A DNA stretch of 64,000 nucleotides from JBMNMS01 sp050953445 (GTDB taxonomy: Bacteria; Bacillota; Clostridia; Peptostreptococcales; Anaerovoracaceae): contig JBMNMS010000001.1 of assembly GCA_050953445.1 (NCBI GenBank), forward strand, positions 248,001-312,000, given 5' to 3'. The translations under genes and the position numbers were made by a program. Shown here one piece after another: positions 54,074-62,524 of the stretch (positions are counted from its first letter, which is position 1; each line of letters begins with the position of its first letter). The notes under the pieces are model-generated. The model was not told the origin of the DNA. It searched no databases and saw only the letters and a list, made by a program, of their open reading frames with translations.

Positions 54074-54082
54074 ATTATATCA
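54074..54082 (-). promoter_or_regulatory. Extended -10 promoter of paaK-ACT
   Basis: Minus strand TGATATAAT about 52 bases before the paaK start. No recognisable -35. Confidence 0.45.
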
Positions 54083-54108
54083 TATACATCCCCTTTTCCC
54101 TAAGACTT

Positions 54109-54711
54109 TTAGGCTGGTGATGGAAAACTTAAAAGCCCCATCCTAACCAGCCGCTTCCTGAATGGGATAAATACCACTGCACAAAATGCCACCTTTATGA
54201 TATCCATGGGAATAAATGGGATCACCGTCATCATAAGTGCACCGGCAAAGGGGGTATGGGTGGTAAGGCTAAACCATATTGTTCCCGCCGAATAAAGTAT
54301 CAGGTGGGAAAGTACCATGGCAGAAACCACCTTAACATAGAGATAAAGCCTACCCCTGACATTCTCTTTTTGTAAACTTCTATTCCCGTTAATTGCAATG
54401 GAAACCAAGAAGGACATGAGGGGAAAAACCATGAGAAAACCTCCCGTAGGCCCCAGCAATGCACCTAACCCACCTTTAAAGTTTGCAAATACAGGAAGTC
54501 CTACAGCCCCTAAGAGCAGATATGTAATCTGGGCAAAAGCCCCATGCCTGGGTGATAAAAGAATCCCCGTCATATACACTGCCACCAGTCCGAAGGAGAT
54601 TGGCACAGGCGTAAAAGGAAGGGGAATGGAGATCTGCGCCATAACCGTCGTTGCAACGGTTAGAATACTTATGGTGCAAATATCCTTAATTGAAATCCTG
54701 CTTTTTTTCAT
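54109..54711 (-). CDS. bioY: Biotin transporter BioY (ECF S component)
   Basis: Substrate-binding membrane subunit of biotin uptake, 200 residues and six helices. Family marks are ISIPLPFTPVPISFG, LLLGAVGLPVFANFKGG and GPTGGFLMVFP. It works with the shared EcfAA'T module (encoded elsewhere) or alone. It lies four bases after birA, so biotin uptake and its regulator are in one transcript. Confidence 0.94.
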   Translation of the reverse strand: MKKSRISIKDICTISILTVATTVMAQISIPLPFTPVPISFGLVAVYMTGILLSPRHGAFAQITYLLLGAVGLPVFANFKGGLGALLGPTGGFLMVFPLMSFLVSIAINGNRSLQKENVRGRLYLYVKVVSAMVLSHLILYSAGTIWFSLTTHTPFAGALMMTVIPFIPMDIIKVAFCAVVFIPFRKRLVRMGLLSFPSPA

Positions 54712-54715
54712 CTTC

Positions 54716-55693
54716 TCACTGCTCCTTTATCCTTTTAATCTCACCTGAAACAATATGTCTTATTAGCCCGGCGTCATCCCGGATAATCAATCCGCCTTTT
54801 TCATCTATTCCTATAACGGTAGCCTGGTAATCCTCCCCCAATCCGGATATGAGAACACTTTTCCCTTTAATAAACAGCCTATCCTCATAGGCCTGAATTA
54901 TCTCCTTCTTGCTTCCTTTTACGGAATAATCTCTGTACACTTCCTCAAACCTGTTTAATATTTCAGCTATTAGGGGATTCCTGTTCCCCTTATTACAACC
55001 TATCTCTTTCAATGATGTGGCTATACTCCTTATATCAGGAGCCACCTTCCCCGTATTTAAACCTATCCCCAACACCGCATATTCCACCGTCTGCATTTCC
55101 GCCGACACGAAGGCCTCGGTCAATATCCCGCAAAGCTTCTTTCCTTCATAATAAATATCATTAACCCACTTTATGTCCATTTTAACCTTACACAACGCCT
55201 CAATAGCCCGGGATACGGCCACCGCGGCACAAATGGTTAAGAACTGTGTTTCCTGCAACAATAGCTTCGGTTTAAGCAGAATACTCATGTATATTCCCTC
55301 CCCAGCCGGAGATATAAATGGCCTTCCCATCCTGCCTCTGCCGGAAGTCTGCTGGTCGGCTATGACCGTCATGCCCTCCTTTATACTTCCGATATCCAGT
55401 CCTTTAATGTATTGATTAGTGGATTGAGTGCTCCTCAATATTACCAGATTCCTTCCCATAAAATCTCCTGTGAGGCCTTCCTCTATGGCATGTTTTATCA
55501 GGCTATCTCCCCTATCAAGAAGGATGTATCCACTATTTGGTCTGGATTCAATGACCTTACCCTCCTCCTTCAGTGCATTTATAGCCTTCCATATTGCCGT
55601 GCGGCTTACACCTAACTCCCTGGCTAAACTACCACCTGTTACGATGCTGCCCCTCCCCTTTTCCAGATGATAGAGAACACGATCCTTCAACAT
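54716..55693 (-). CDS. birA: Biotin-protein ligase and biotin operon repressor
   Basis: Bifunctional BirA, 325 residues. An N-terminal winged helix (about 15-60, GGSLARELGVSRTAIWKAI) binds DNA; the ligase domain has STQSTNQYIKG, QQTSGRGRMGRPF (biotinyl-AMP loop), VKWVNDI-like KWVNDIYYEGKKLCGIL and GIGLNTG. The C-terminal SH3-like domain ends at 325. ATG at 55693 follows GGAGG; the in-frame TTG at 55708 contains that ribosome site. A BirA-like operator lies upstream, so it likely represses itself and bioY when biotin is plentiful. Confidence 0.95.
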   Translation of the reverse strand: MLKDRVLYHLEKGRGSIVTGGSLARELGVSRTAIWKAINALKEEGKVIESRPNSGYILLDRGDSLIKHAIEEGLTGDFMGRNLVILRSTQSTNQYIKGLDIGSIKEGMTVIADQQTSGRGRMGRPFISPAGEGIYMSILLKPKLLLQETQFLTICAAVAVSRAIEALCKVKMDIKWVNDIYYEGKKLCGILTEAFVSAEMQTVEYAVLGIGLNTGKVAPDIRSIATSLKEIGCNKGNRNPLIAEILNRFEEVYRDYSVKGSKKEIIQAYEDRLFIKGKSVLISGLGEDYQATVIGIDEKGGLIIRDDAGLIRHIVSGEIKRIKEQ

Positions 55694-55713
55694 GTCTTCC
55701 ACCTCCAATAGAA

Positions 55714-55742
55714 ATAATATAGGGGCATCTCCACATTGTCAA
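55714..55742 (-). promoter_or_regulatory. SigA promoter of birA-bioY
   Basis: Minus strand TTGACA (55742-55737), 17 bp, TATTAT (55719-55714). The -35 is inside the candidate BirA operator. The untranslated leader would be only about 14 bases. Confidence 0.65.
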
Positions 55743-55766
55743 CCCCCAACGATTTTAAGTTAACAA
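55736..55766 (-). promoter_or_regulatory. Candidate BirA operator
   Basis: Minus strand half-sites TTGTTAAC (55766-55759) and GTTGACAA (55743-55736) separated by 15 bases, one mismatch from a perfect inverted repeat. This matches the known BirA signal of two inverted half-sites about 15 bases apart. The promoter-proximal half covers the -35. Confidence 0.65.
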
Positions 55767-55829
55767 TATTCGCCTGACGGAAAACTTAATGTTTATGATG
55801 ATGAATAAATGCCGGTCATTAAGAATAGC

Positions 55830-55864
55830 AAAACGACATAGCTTTTTACAAGTTATGCCGTTTT
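55830..55864 (-). terminator. Probable terminator after cheW
   Basis: Imperfect 13-bp stem (AAAACGGCATAAC / GCTATGTCGTTTT on the minus strand) with a nine-base loop, flanked by A and T runs on either side, 55 bases after the cheW stop. It may act in both directions. Confidence 0.6.
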
Positions 55865-55918
55865 AAAAAAATATAAATCTCTAATCCTATCTTTCTCTAC
55901 TCAAGTCCCTTGCTATGC

Positions 55919-56413
55919 TCAATGTATAGCTTCAATCATTCCGATTTCATCGCCCTTCAATATCTTCTCACTATCTAAGATAAGCTGAACTCTGTTCCCC
56001 GCCTTACCTATTCCCTTGATGTACTTGTTTTCAAAACCCGTCTTATTTGCGGGTGGCGGCGCTATATCCTCATCCTCAATGGTTAAAACCTCGTCTACGT
56101 TATCTACAATCAACCCTACGGAAACATCTGAAATATCTATTACGATTACGCAGGTTCTATCGTTATAATCGATTGCTTCCTTACCAAATTTAAGTCTGAC
56201 GTCTATAACAGGTATAATCTTACCCCTGAGGTTGATTATGCCTTTCACATAATCCGGCACTTCAGGAACCTTGGTGATAGACTGTATTCCAATTATCTCG
56301 GTCACATACTTGATTTCTATTCCGTATATTTCTTCCTCCAGTGTAAATGTGAGAAATCGCCCGTGTTGAGTATCTTCCTCCATAACTGCGTTTTCTTCAT
56401 AAATATCTGACAT
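55919..56413 (-). CDS. cheW: Chemotaxis coupling protein CheW
   Basis: Scaffold linking chemoreceptors to CheA, 164 residues with the CheW SH3-like fold: FTLEEEIYGIEIKYVTEIIG, VPDYVKGIINLRGKIIPVIDVRLKFG, and GLIVDNVDEVLTIEDEDI. A 10-residue acidic N-terminal extension is present. It has its own promoter and leader palindrome, separate from cheC-cheD upstream; cheA is not in the window. Confidence 0.95.
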   Translation of the reverse strand: MSDIYEENAVMEEDTQHGRFLTFTLEEEIYGIEIKYVTEIIGIQSITKVPEVPDYVKGIINLRGKIIPVIDVRLKFGKEAIDYNDRTCVIVIDISDVSVGLIVDNVDEVLTIEDEDIAPPPANKTGFENKYIKGIGKAGNRVQLILDSEKILKGDEIGMIEAIH

Positions 56414-56426
56414 TGCACAAGCTCCT

Positions 56427-56447
56427 TTCGTTCAATTATTTAACGAA
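56427..56447 (-). promoter_or_regulatory. 21-bp near-palindrome in the cheW leader
   Basis: Outer arms TTCGTT and AACGAA plus inner AAT-T-ATT; only one position breaks the symmetry. It lies at about +13 to +33 from the predicted transcription start and directly abuts the AGGAG ribosome site (56422-56426), so a bound protein or a hairpin could control cheW. Confidence 0.45.
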
Positions 56448-56465
56448 CATATTCCCCTAAGTCGA

Positions 56466-56493
56466 ATTATACACTAAAAAAATATAAGGTCAA
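56466..56493 (-). promoter_or_regulatory. SigA promoter of cheW
   Basis: Minus strand TTGACC (56493-56488), 16 bp, TATAAT (56471-56466), about 53 bases before the cheW start. Confidence 0.65.
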
Positions 56494-56543
56494 ATGAAAA
56501 ATATTCTAATCATGGCAATTTCGCCGATTTTCTGATTATATCC

Positions 56544-57032
56544 TTAATATTCGGTTACCTTTCTCCCTAAAGATTGGACCTTCATAATTCCGGTTTTCAA
56601 ATCAAAGAATACAGTTCTTCCATAATTCGATCCTGTATCCTGGGCTATTACAGGTATGCGCAGGGATTTCAAGGTATTTTTGACACTGATTACGTTCCTT
56701 TCACCGATGGCTTCCATGAGGCCTCCGCCTTTCACTTCAAACATTTGCGCCCCGCCGGCTATCTTTGCCGTAAGTCTGCTTCTATTTGCGCCTAATCTTT
56801 GCAGGTCCTGTATCATATCCACTATTGCCGTATCTGCAAATTTCATTCTATTCATATCACTTTTATTAAACATATTGCTTTCAGGCAGCATTATATGGGA
56901 TAACCCCCCGACTTTCAGCTCCTTGTCGTAAAGACAGATTCCTACACAGGATCCAAGAGCATAAGTAACGATTACGTTAGGATTTCTCGAAAGTTTGTAA
57001 TCGGAAATCCCCACTACCAGCAAATCGCTCAT
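56544..57032 (-). CDS. cheD: Chemoreceptor glutamine deamidase CheD
   Basis: Deamidates receptor glutamines and partners with CheC, 162 residues. The catalytic Cys and His are in ALGSCVGICLYD and GGLSHIMLPES; KIAGGAQMFEVKGG carries the Thr/Gly region. ATG at 57032 begins one base after the cheC stop; an upstream in-frame start would lie inside cheC. In Bacillus, CheD bound to CheC raises its phosphatase activity, which fits the coupled genes. Confidence 0.94.
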   Translation of the reverse strand: MSDLLVVGISDYKLSRNPNVIVTYALGSCVGICLYDKELKVGGLSHIMLPESNMFNKSDMNRMKFADTAIVDMIQDLQRLGANRSRLTAKIAGGAQMFEVKGGGLMEAIGERNVISVKNTLKSLRIPVIAQDTGSNYGRTVFFDLKTGIMKVQSLGRKVTEY

Positions 57033-57033
57033 A

Positions 57034-57651
57034 TTACATTCCCAATCTTTCCATAATAGTTTTAAGTGTTTCAATTTCAGCAAACATAACGACGTTGCTG
57101 GTTAAATTGTTTTCTTCTGTTAAGAAAGCTTCCTCGATAAACATCACCTTATCACCTATAGAACCAAATTCTATGATGGGAACACTCATCAATGCCCCAG
57201 CCATATCAATAGCCACATAAGGAACAGAAATATTTATCCTAAGGCCCGTTAATTGAGAAATGGAATTAATATAGGATGAACCTAAAATATTGCCAATCTC
57301 CTTAATAGCGGACAATTTTAAATCGCTGAGTTCACCTTCCGCATCATCCTCGTCCTCCTGAATGAGAATGCTCATTATCCCCTTTGCATCCTCCATATTC
57401 AAAAGAAACATTATCATGCCATTAGCTTCACCGTCATAGTTTAAAAGAACCCCTACCGTCATTACCTCAGGGCCCCCAAGGGCATTGATGGCTGTATCAA
57501 AATCGGATATTCTAACCTTAGGCAAACTTATATTAACCGTCTCATCCAATATGGTGGAAAGTGCAGTGGCCGCATTTCCGGCACCAATATTCCCGATCTC
57601 CTTCAGTACATCCAATTGAACATCATTTAGTTCTTCATAATTTTTAATCAA
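57034..57651 (-). CDS. cheC: CheY-P phosphatase CheC
   Basis: Removes phosphate from CheY-P, 205 residues. Both active-site repeats are visible: VLKEIGNIGAGNAATAL near residue 15 and AIKEIGNILGSSYINS near 110, each with the paired Glu and Asn. It is directly followed by cheD, the known binding partner. Confidence 0.94.
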   Translation of the reverse strand: MIKNYEELNDVQLDVLKEIGNIGAGNAATALSTILDETVNISLPKVRISDFDTAINALGGPEVMTVGVLLNYDGEANGMIMFLLNMEDAKGIMSILIQEDEDDAEGELSDLKLSAIKEIGNILGSSYINSISQLTGLRINISVPYVAIDMAGALMSVPIIEFGSIGDKVMFIEEAFLTEENNLTSNVVMFAEIETLKTIMERLGM

Positions 57652-57688
57652 AACTCCACCTCGTTTATTTGCTTTTATGCCCCATTCC

Positions 57689-58015
57689 CTATGGGTGTCT
57701 GGGCATACTCTTTACCCTTGTGCAAGCTTTTGTGAGTGCGGCAATAATATCGGTTTCATATTGGTCCTTATACAGATTAAGCTGCAAATATTGCTTCCCC
57801 GAATCCGTTGTAACATATTTAGGTGGTATGGAGTTCAGCGTTATGGCCAAAACATCATTGGTACATTTTTCGCAATTACACACGCCCATACGCTCCATTA
57901 CCTGAGTAAGTTTCTCCTTAACAAGCAGCTCCGCAAGATTTACCAGGTTTTCCCGCCTCTCCATCACTGCACTGCGAGGGCTGGAAAGATCCCCCTGCCT
58001 TTCGTTTTCTGTCAT
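57689..58015 (-). CDS. comFB: ComFB-like protein, possible cyclic-di-GMP receptor
   Basis: 108 residues that match the ComFB family: helical LAELLVKEKLTQVMERMG, the cysteine motif CNCEKCTNDVLAITLN (C-x-C-x2-C), and PPKYVTTDSGK. ComFB was first named from the Bacillus competence operon; recent work on relatives reports binding of cyclic dinucleotides including cyclic-di-GMP. Here it sits between a PilZ gene and cheC in a motility operon, which supports a second-messenger role in motility. The N-terminal 20 residues are polar and probably disordered. Confidence 0.75.
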   Translation of the reverse strand: MTENERQGDLSSPRSAVMERRENLVNLAELLVKEKLTQVMERMGVCNCEKCTNDVLAITLNSIPPKYVTTDSGKQYLQLNLYKDQYETDIIAALTKACTRVKSMPRHP

Positions 58016-58068
58016 AAAGTCTACCTCCTTTATACAATCTTATTCTACCGCTGATAAACCAAATTTTC

Positions 58069-58707
58069 TCAATCGACAGCATTCTTTTTTCTTCTATGGT
58101 TTTCAAGCTGGGTTTTGAACACAAACTCACAGAGAACTCTTTCTTTATGACCTTCTACATCCAAAAAGTTGCACGCATACTTGTATCGATAACCACCTGG
58201 ATATAGCCCTCTCGTTCTCCTGAGCACCTGTCCCGTTGCCTTATAGCCGGGTTTAATCTGAGAAAAATCCATTTCAATTTTCTGCTTCTTAAACAAGAAA
58301 CTGTTGGAATAAAAGGCTACCCCTCCCAAGCTTAGATCCCTTGTCTTGATATTTTCGTTTATTAAATAAGGTTTTTGTCTTTTTCCCAACGAAAATCCTC
58401 TTATAAGTTTTACGTCCAGAAAAATCCTCACCTTTAAAAACTCACGTCTATCCTGTTTTTCCTTGCCGGAGGCGATTATATCAAGATTTACCTGGGATGC
58501 AGTGGAAAGAGTGATATTTGCTTTCATAAATTCTATTCCGTCCTCGAAATAACCCACAATATCGACGACGGATTGATGAGGCAACAATTGAAAGCCCTCG
58601 CCCCTCACTATGATGCGATTGTTCTCAACGGTAATATCCGTAGAACATATCTCCACATTTTTATCGTTATAATATAAACATACCTTTAATAAAGAGTCCT
58701 CCATCAT
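58069..58707 (-). CDS. YcgR-like PilZ-domain protein
   Basis: Flagellar-brake-type protein of 212 residues: an N-terminal YcgR-N-like beta domain (about 1-90) and a PilZ domain (about 93-205). The second cyclic-di-GMP motif is intact (TRDLSLGGVAF, D-x-S-x2-G). The first reads DRREFLKVR, so the RxxxR motif has Lys at its second Arg in the usual register; binding could be weaker. ATG at 58707 follows AAGGGG; the TTG at 58713 is too close. It lies 16 bases after the FapA-like gene. Confidence 0.87.
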   Translation of the reverse strand: MMEDSLLKVCLYYNDKNVEICSTDITVENNRIIVRGEGFQLLPHQSVVDIVGYFEDGIEFMKANITLSTASQVNLDIIASGKEKQDRREFLKVRIFLDVKLIRGFSLGKRQKPYLINENIKTRDLSLGGVAFYSNSFLFKKQKIEMDFSQIKPGYKATGQVLRRTRGLYPGGYRYKYACNFLDVEGHKERVLCEFVFKTQLENHRRKKNAVD

Positions 58708-58722
58708 TTTCAACCCCTTGCC

Positions 58723-60132
58723 CTATAATGTAGTATGTATGATTTCTCCCTTTGCCCAATAGATTCTGGCATGCTCCACATCATCCAATCCAAAAAGGAA
58801 AACCTCATCTCCAAACCAAACCTTGACGCCTTGATATAGTTTATGTTTGCATATGATGGAGCCGTTATACTCCATCGCCCATTTACCCTCTACCTCTTCT
58901 ATCTTCTCAGTAACATTTTCAATTTCTTTCTTCAACGAAAGCATTTGCCTTCTTATAAGATTGATTTTGTTTATCGTATCCTCATCTTTAGTGCCTTTAT
59001 CCAACTGCTTTTCAACATTGATAATATCCTGCAGCCGTGCATAGTAACCATCCTTTTCGGCCTTTAACCGGTCAATTCTCTCCGTATCCACTATCTTGGT
59101 ACCTATCATCTCTATCTTCGTATGCCTTCCGTTTTCCGAACCTATGTCCTTTGCATGCAGATTGCCCAGGATTTTAGTCTCCCCACCGACGATGAGCTCC
59201 CTCCGTCCCGACAGCTCTATATCCCCATAGCATGTTATATCGCTATCAATAATATAGTCTGCATTAATATTCCCCTGAACCTCTAATTTGGCATACTCTA
59301 TATACTTGCATTTTAAATTGCCGCCTACCTTAATGTCGCTTTCCCCTCCACCGTTAATCCCGTTGGAAATATGTACATTGCCTGTGGCTTCTATAAAGGA
59401 GTTTTCAACCACACCCTGAACTATTATATTGCCTCCGGATTTGACGGTAAATCCGCTGCTTACATCTCCACCTATGCTAACATCTCCGGCAAAGTTAATA
59501 TTGCCGGTGGCCTGCCCCACATCCCCATTTATCCTGAGGATATCGTTTACGTCTATGCTATCCCTTACAAAACGCACCACACCATCGCAGTTGGACAATA
59601 GTTTGCTGCCGTCCTCCGAAAATCTGGTGTTTTTCCCCAAGGGGGAGGGAGCCGGTCTGCCCGGTCTTGTGGGTACGGTGGCTCCGTAAATATTAGTACC
59701 TTCACTGCCCTCCGTTTCCTTTATGATTTCGGCCAGAACCTGATCTGCTTCCACCATTTGAAAGTAATCTAAATTCTTGTAATCTACAGTACCTTCTACA
59801 TCTATTTCAGGCCGATATTCTGAATCAGGCTTGACAAAAAAGTCTATCCTGCCATCCATTCCCAAGGTAGGAGGATTTCCTTTAGCTACTTCAATGCGGA
59901 TATTATAAATAGGTCTTCCTGCCAGTTTTTCAACAGTCGATTCCCTGACCCCATATATCACCTTATTGTTTTTTAGCGTTTCCAGTATTTGCTCCTTAGT
60001 AGCAGGTATCGCATCTTCATTTTCCCTCACCAGCTTAACGTAGCCTGTCATTCCGTCATCCGATGCGGAAACTTCCACTATTACCTGGGGGTTAGCACCC
60101 TTGTCAGTCTCCTGGTTTTCTCGAATATCCAT
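58723..60132 (-). CDS. FapA/DUF342 family protein
   Basis: 469 residues: an N-terminal region (about 1-85), then a DUF342 core with many Gly-rich beta-helix turns (GGDVSSGFTVKSGGNIIVQG and similar, about 190-330), a coiled coil (about 345-415) and a short C-terminal beta domain. This family occurs in clostridial motility and chemotaxis operons; a role in polymer assembly or cell polarity has been proposed for relatives (FapA), but the function here is unknown. It is the first gene of the fapA-PilZ-comFB-cheC-cheD run and has its own promoter. Confidence 0.85.
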   Translation of the reverse strand: MDIRENQETDKGANPQVIVEVSASDDGMTGYVKLVRENEDAIPATKEQILETLKNNKVIYGVRESTVEKLAGRPIYNIRIEVAKGNPPTLGMDGRIDFFVKPDSEYRPEIDVEGTVDYKNLDYFQMVEADQVLAEIIKETEGSEGTNIYGATVPTRPGRPAPSPLGKNTRFSEDGSKLLSNCDGVVRFVRDSIDVNDILRINGDVGQATGNINFAGDVSIGGDVSSGFTVKSGGNIIVQGVVENSFIEATGNVHISNGINGGGESDIKVGGNLKCKYIEYAKLEVQGNINADYIIDSDITCYGDIELSGRRELIVGGETKILGNLHAKDIGSENGRHTKIEMIGTKIVDTERIDRLKAEKDGYYARLQDIINVEKQLDKGTKDEDTINKINLIRRQMLSLKKEIENVTEKIEEVEGKWAMEYNGSIICKHKLYQGVKVWFGDEVFLFGLDDVEHARIYWAKGEIIHTTL

Positions 60133-60179
60133 TTTTACTCCATTCTACGCCATTGCACTACATTTACTAAATTTCTTAT

Positions 60180-60188
60180 ATTATAACA
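60180..60188 (-). promoter_or_regulatory. Extended -10 promoter before the FapA-like gene
   Basis: Minus strand TGTTATAAT about 48 bases before the start at 60132, with a weak TTCAAC 17 bp upstream. It lies between flgG and the FapA-like gene, so the chemotaxis part can be transcribed apart from flhA-fliA-flgFG. Confidence 0.5.
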
Positions 60189-60216
60189 TATTGCTGAATA
60201 TAGTTGAACTTCTTGC

Positions 60217-60966
60217 CTATCTCAACTGATTGATTGTCTTTTCCATATCATCCGTAGTTTGCACTACCCTGGAACCAAAGGAAAAACTCTTTGAAGCTTC
60301 TATCATTTTGACCATTTCCTGGGCAACATTCACCCCCGACGCCTCCAGATATCCCTGTTCCACTTTCGGGTTTTTTACCGCTTCCCCCTCTCCCGATTGC
60401 TCCGTTACCAAATATCTGTTTCCACCGGTCAGTTCCAATCCATATTGGTTGGGGAATTGAAACACCCCCACCTTTGAAGAATCAAAACCACCGGAAGTTG
60501 TGCTCACCCCTTTGTCATCCTTTTTCGTGGTTACAGGATCTACCTGAACCTTTTTCCCGCTTTGATCAAGGACATAATGGCCTTCCCCGTTTACCAGATA
60601 GGTACTGTTCCCTTCCAGACTCAGACTGAAACATCCATCCCTGGTATAGGAAATCTTACCGTCCCCACTTTCCAAGGCAAAAAAACCATCACCTATTATG
60701 GCACAGTCCGTAGGCACTCCTGTGCTTATTAACTCGCCCTGCTTAAAGTTAATGCCGCTCTTAATAACCCTTGTACCACTACCGCTTTCTATAAAGTTGG
60801 ACGGTCCCCCACCACCGGGGATACTCTTATACATCAGGGCTGAAAAGGACACCGTCTGTGGTTTATATGATGTGGTGCTTGAATTAGCAACATTGTTGGC
60901 TATTGTATCCATATTTGTCTGCTGGCTTATAAGACTGCTGGCTCCTGAATAAAATCCTTTTATCAT
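60217..60966 (-). CDS. flgG: Flagellar basal-body rod protein FlgG
   Basis: Distal rod/hook-basal body protein, 249 residues. N-terminal rod motif is IKGFYSGASSLISQQTNMD-type with ANNVANSSTTSYK, the middle domain has GFFALESGDGKISYTRDG, and the C-terminal motif is ASGVNVAQEMVKMIEASKSF. Exported by the flagellar type III system without a cleaved signal. Fifteen bases separate it from the paralogue upstream. Confidence 0.88.
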   Translation of the reverse strand: MIKGFYSGASSLISQQTNMDTIANNVANSSTTSYKPQTVSFSALMYKSIPGGGGPSNFIESGSGTRVIKSGINFKQGELISTGVPTDCAIIGDGFFALESGDGKISYTRDGCFSLSLEGNSTYLVNGEGHYVLDQSGKKVQVDPVTTKKDDKGVSTTSGGFDSSKVGVFQFPNQYGLELTGGNRYLVTEQSGEGEAVKNPKVEQGYLEASGVNVAQEMVKMIEASKSFSFGSRVVQTTDDMEKTINQLR

Positions 60967-60981
60967 TGCTTTCCTCCAAAT

Positions 60982-61749
60982 CTAACCGATTCTTCCTATC
61001 TGGTTTACGGTCAATTCATTAAGCTTGTCATACATTTTAATTATCTGGGTACAAGAGTTATATTGATTCTGGCAGGCGATCATCCGGGTTAGCTCCTTCG
61101 CCATATTCACATTGGATCTTTCTATGTATCCCTGCATTATGCGATAAGTGCCTTTTTCCGCCTGTTTGAATCCATCGGTCTCTTTGACCTGAAAAATCCC
61201 ATCGCCAACCATTCTTAGATTCGTATTTTCATCTACTTTGGCTATATACAAAACAGCCGTTTCATTGTTCCCACTTCGGATTACACCATCATTATCCACA
61301 GTAAATCCGCTATTTTCAATACTGATTCTACCCTTTCCCTCATCTAACACCCGTCCAACCCCGGGGAGATAAAGATTGCCCTCCCCATCTATCTCAAACT
61401 GCCCATTCCTGGTAAGGACTGTTCCAAAAGTATCGCTTTCCACAAGGAAAAAACCCTCCCCCTGTATGGCCATATCCACGTTTCTTTCCGTAGCTTCCAT
61501 ATGCCCCTGCGCAAAATCCGTGTATTGGGAGCTGTTAATTGTAATAAAGCTGCCCGGCCCTATATTTTTGGAGGATACTCTGGGCAAATCACTTAATCTG
61601 CTTGTCAAATGTTCCCCAAAGCTGGATTCCAAGGTTGCCTGTGACTTATATCCTGCCGTCGATGTGTTTGAAATATTATTCGCTATAGAATCCATGGATT
61701 TTTGTTGCACAAAAACCCCGGCTGCTGCTGAATACATTCCCTTTACCAT
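60982..61749 (-). CDS. flgF: Flagellar basal-body rod protein FlgF/FlgG-type
   Basis: Second rod protein, 255 residues, paralogous to the next gene: VKGMYSAAAGVFVQQKSMD and ANNISNTSTAGYKS at the N-terminus, GFFLVESDTFGTVLTRNG in the middle, and ERSNVNMAKELTRMIACQNQY at the C-terminus. Assignment as FlgF rather than FlgG rests on gene order and is tentative. The gap to fliA is 11 bases. Confidence 0.85.
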   Translation of the reverse strand: MVKGMYSAAAGVFVQQKSMDSIANNISNTSTAGYKSQATLESSFGEHLTSRLSDLPRVSSKNIGPGSFITINSSQYTDFAQGHMEATERNVDMAIQGEGFFLVESDTFGTVLTRNGQFEIDGEGNLYLPGVGRVLDEGKGRISIENSGFTVDNDGVIRSGNNETAVLYIAKVDENTNLRMVGDGIFQVKETDGFKQAEKGTYRIMQGYIERSNVNMAKELTRMIACQNQYNSCTQIIKMYDKLNELTVNQIGRIG

Positions 61750-61760
61750 TTCATACCCTC

Positions 61761-62510
61761 CTAATATTTACTTAATTTATGCTTCATCTTGATTATCGCC
61801 GCCGAATGTATTTGAGATACCCTGGATTCAGAGACCTCCAACACTTCGGCGATTTCCTTCAGTTTTAACTCCTCATAGTAGTACAACGATATAACCAGCC
61901 TTTCCTTTTCATTCAGCCCATCTATGGCTTCTATCAGGTTTTGCTTCAATTCATCACGCAAAATGTTAGTTTCCGGCTGGCCTTCCGTATCATCTTTTGC
62001 AATTAGAGGAAAAGCGACCATCATCTTTTCATTTATAGCTTCTTCATAAGACAGGATTATGGCGTTGTGCCTTTGTTGCAGTATTTTATCAAGCTGATCT
62101 ATTTCCAAGTTCATTCTATCCGCTATCTCCTGCCTTGACGGTTCACGTCCTAAATCGGAATACAGCTCGTTGTAGGTATCATCAAGTTCCTTGGCCAGAG
62201 CCCTTTGCCCCCTTGGAATCCAATCCTGCTTTCTCATAAAATCAATAACAGCACCTCGTATTTTTATGGTTGCAAAGGTTTCAAATTTATTTCCCATTTC
62301 AGGGTCAAATTTTTCAACCGCATCCATCAATGCGATTATACCTTGATTTACCATGTCATCCAATTGGCTATAATCGCTATAGCTGCCTTTAGCTCTCATG
62401 ACAATTTTTTTAACCAGGTCCATATATTCCAAAACCAGATCGTTTCGCAATTCAATGTTTTTGTTTTCTATGTATTCCTGCCATTTCAGCAGATTGTTAT
62501 CCTCACCCAT
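61761..62510 (-). CDS. fliA: Flagellar sigma factor SigD/FliA
   Basis: Sigma-28 of 249 residues that directs late flagellar and chemotaxis genes. Region 2 is visible in LDDMVNQGIIALMDAVEKFD and KFETFATIKIRGAVIDFMR, region 3 in PSRQEIADRMNLEIDQLDK, and region 4 in LKEIAEVLEVSESRVSQIHSAA. It follows flhA by 14 bases. In most clostridia flhF, flhG and chemotaxis genes lie between the two. Confidence 0.95.
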   Translation of the reverse strand: MGEDNNLLKWQEYIENKNIELRNDLVLEYMDLVKKIVMRAKGSYSDYSQLDDMVNQGIIALMDAVEKFDPEMGNKFETFATIKIRGAVIDFMRKQDWIPRGQRALAKELDDTYNELYSDLGREPSRQEIADRMNLEIDQLDKILQQRHNAIILSYEEAINEKMMVAFPLIAKDDTEGQPETNILRDELKQNLIEAIDGLNEKERLVISLYYYEELKLKEIAEVLEVSESRVSQIHSAAIIKMKHKLSKY

Positions 62511-62524
62511 GTCACACCCCTATC

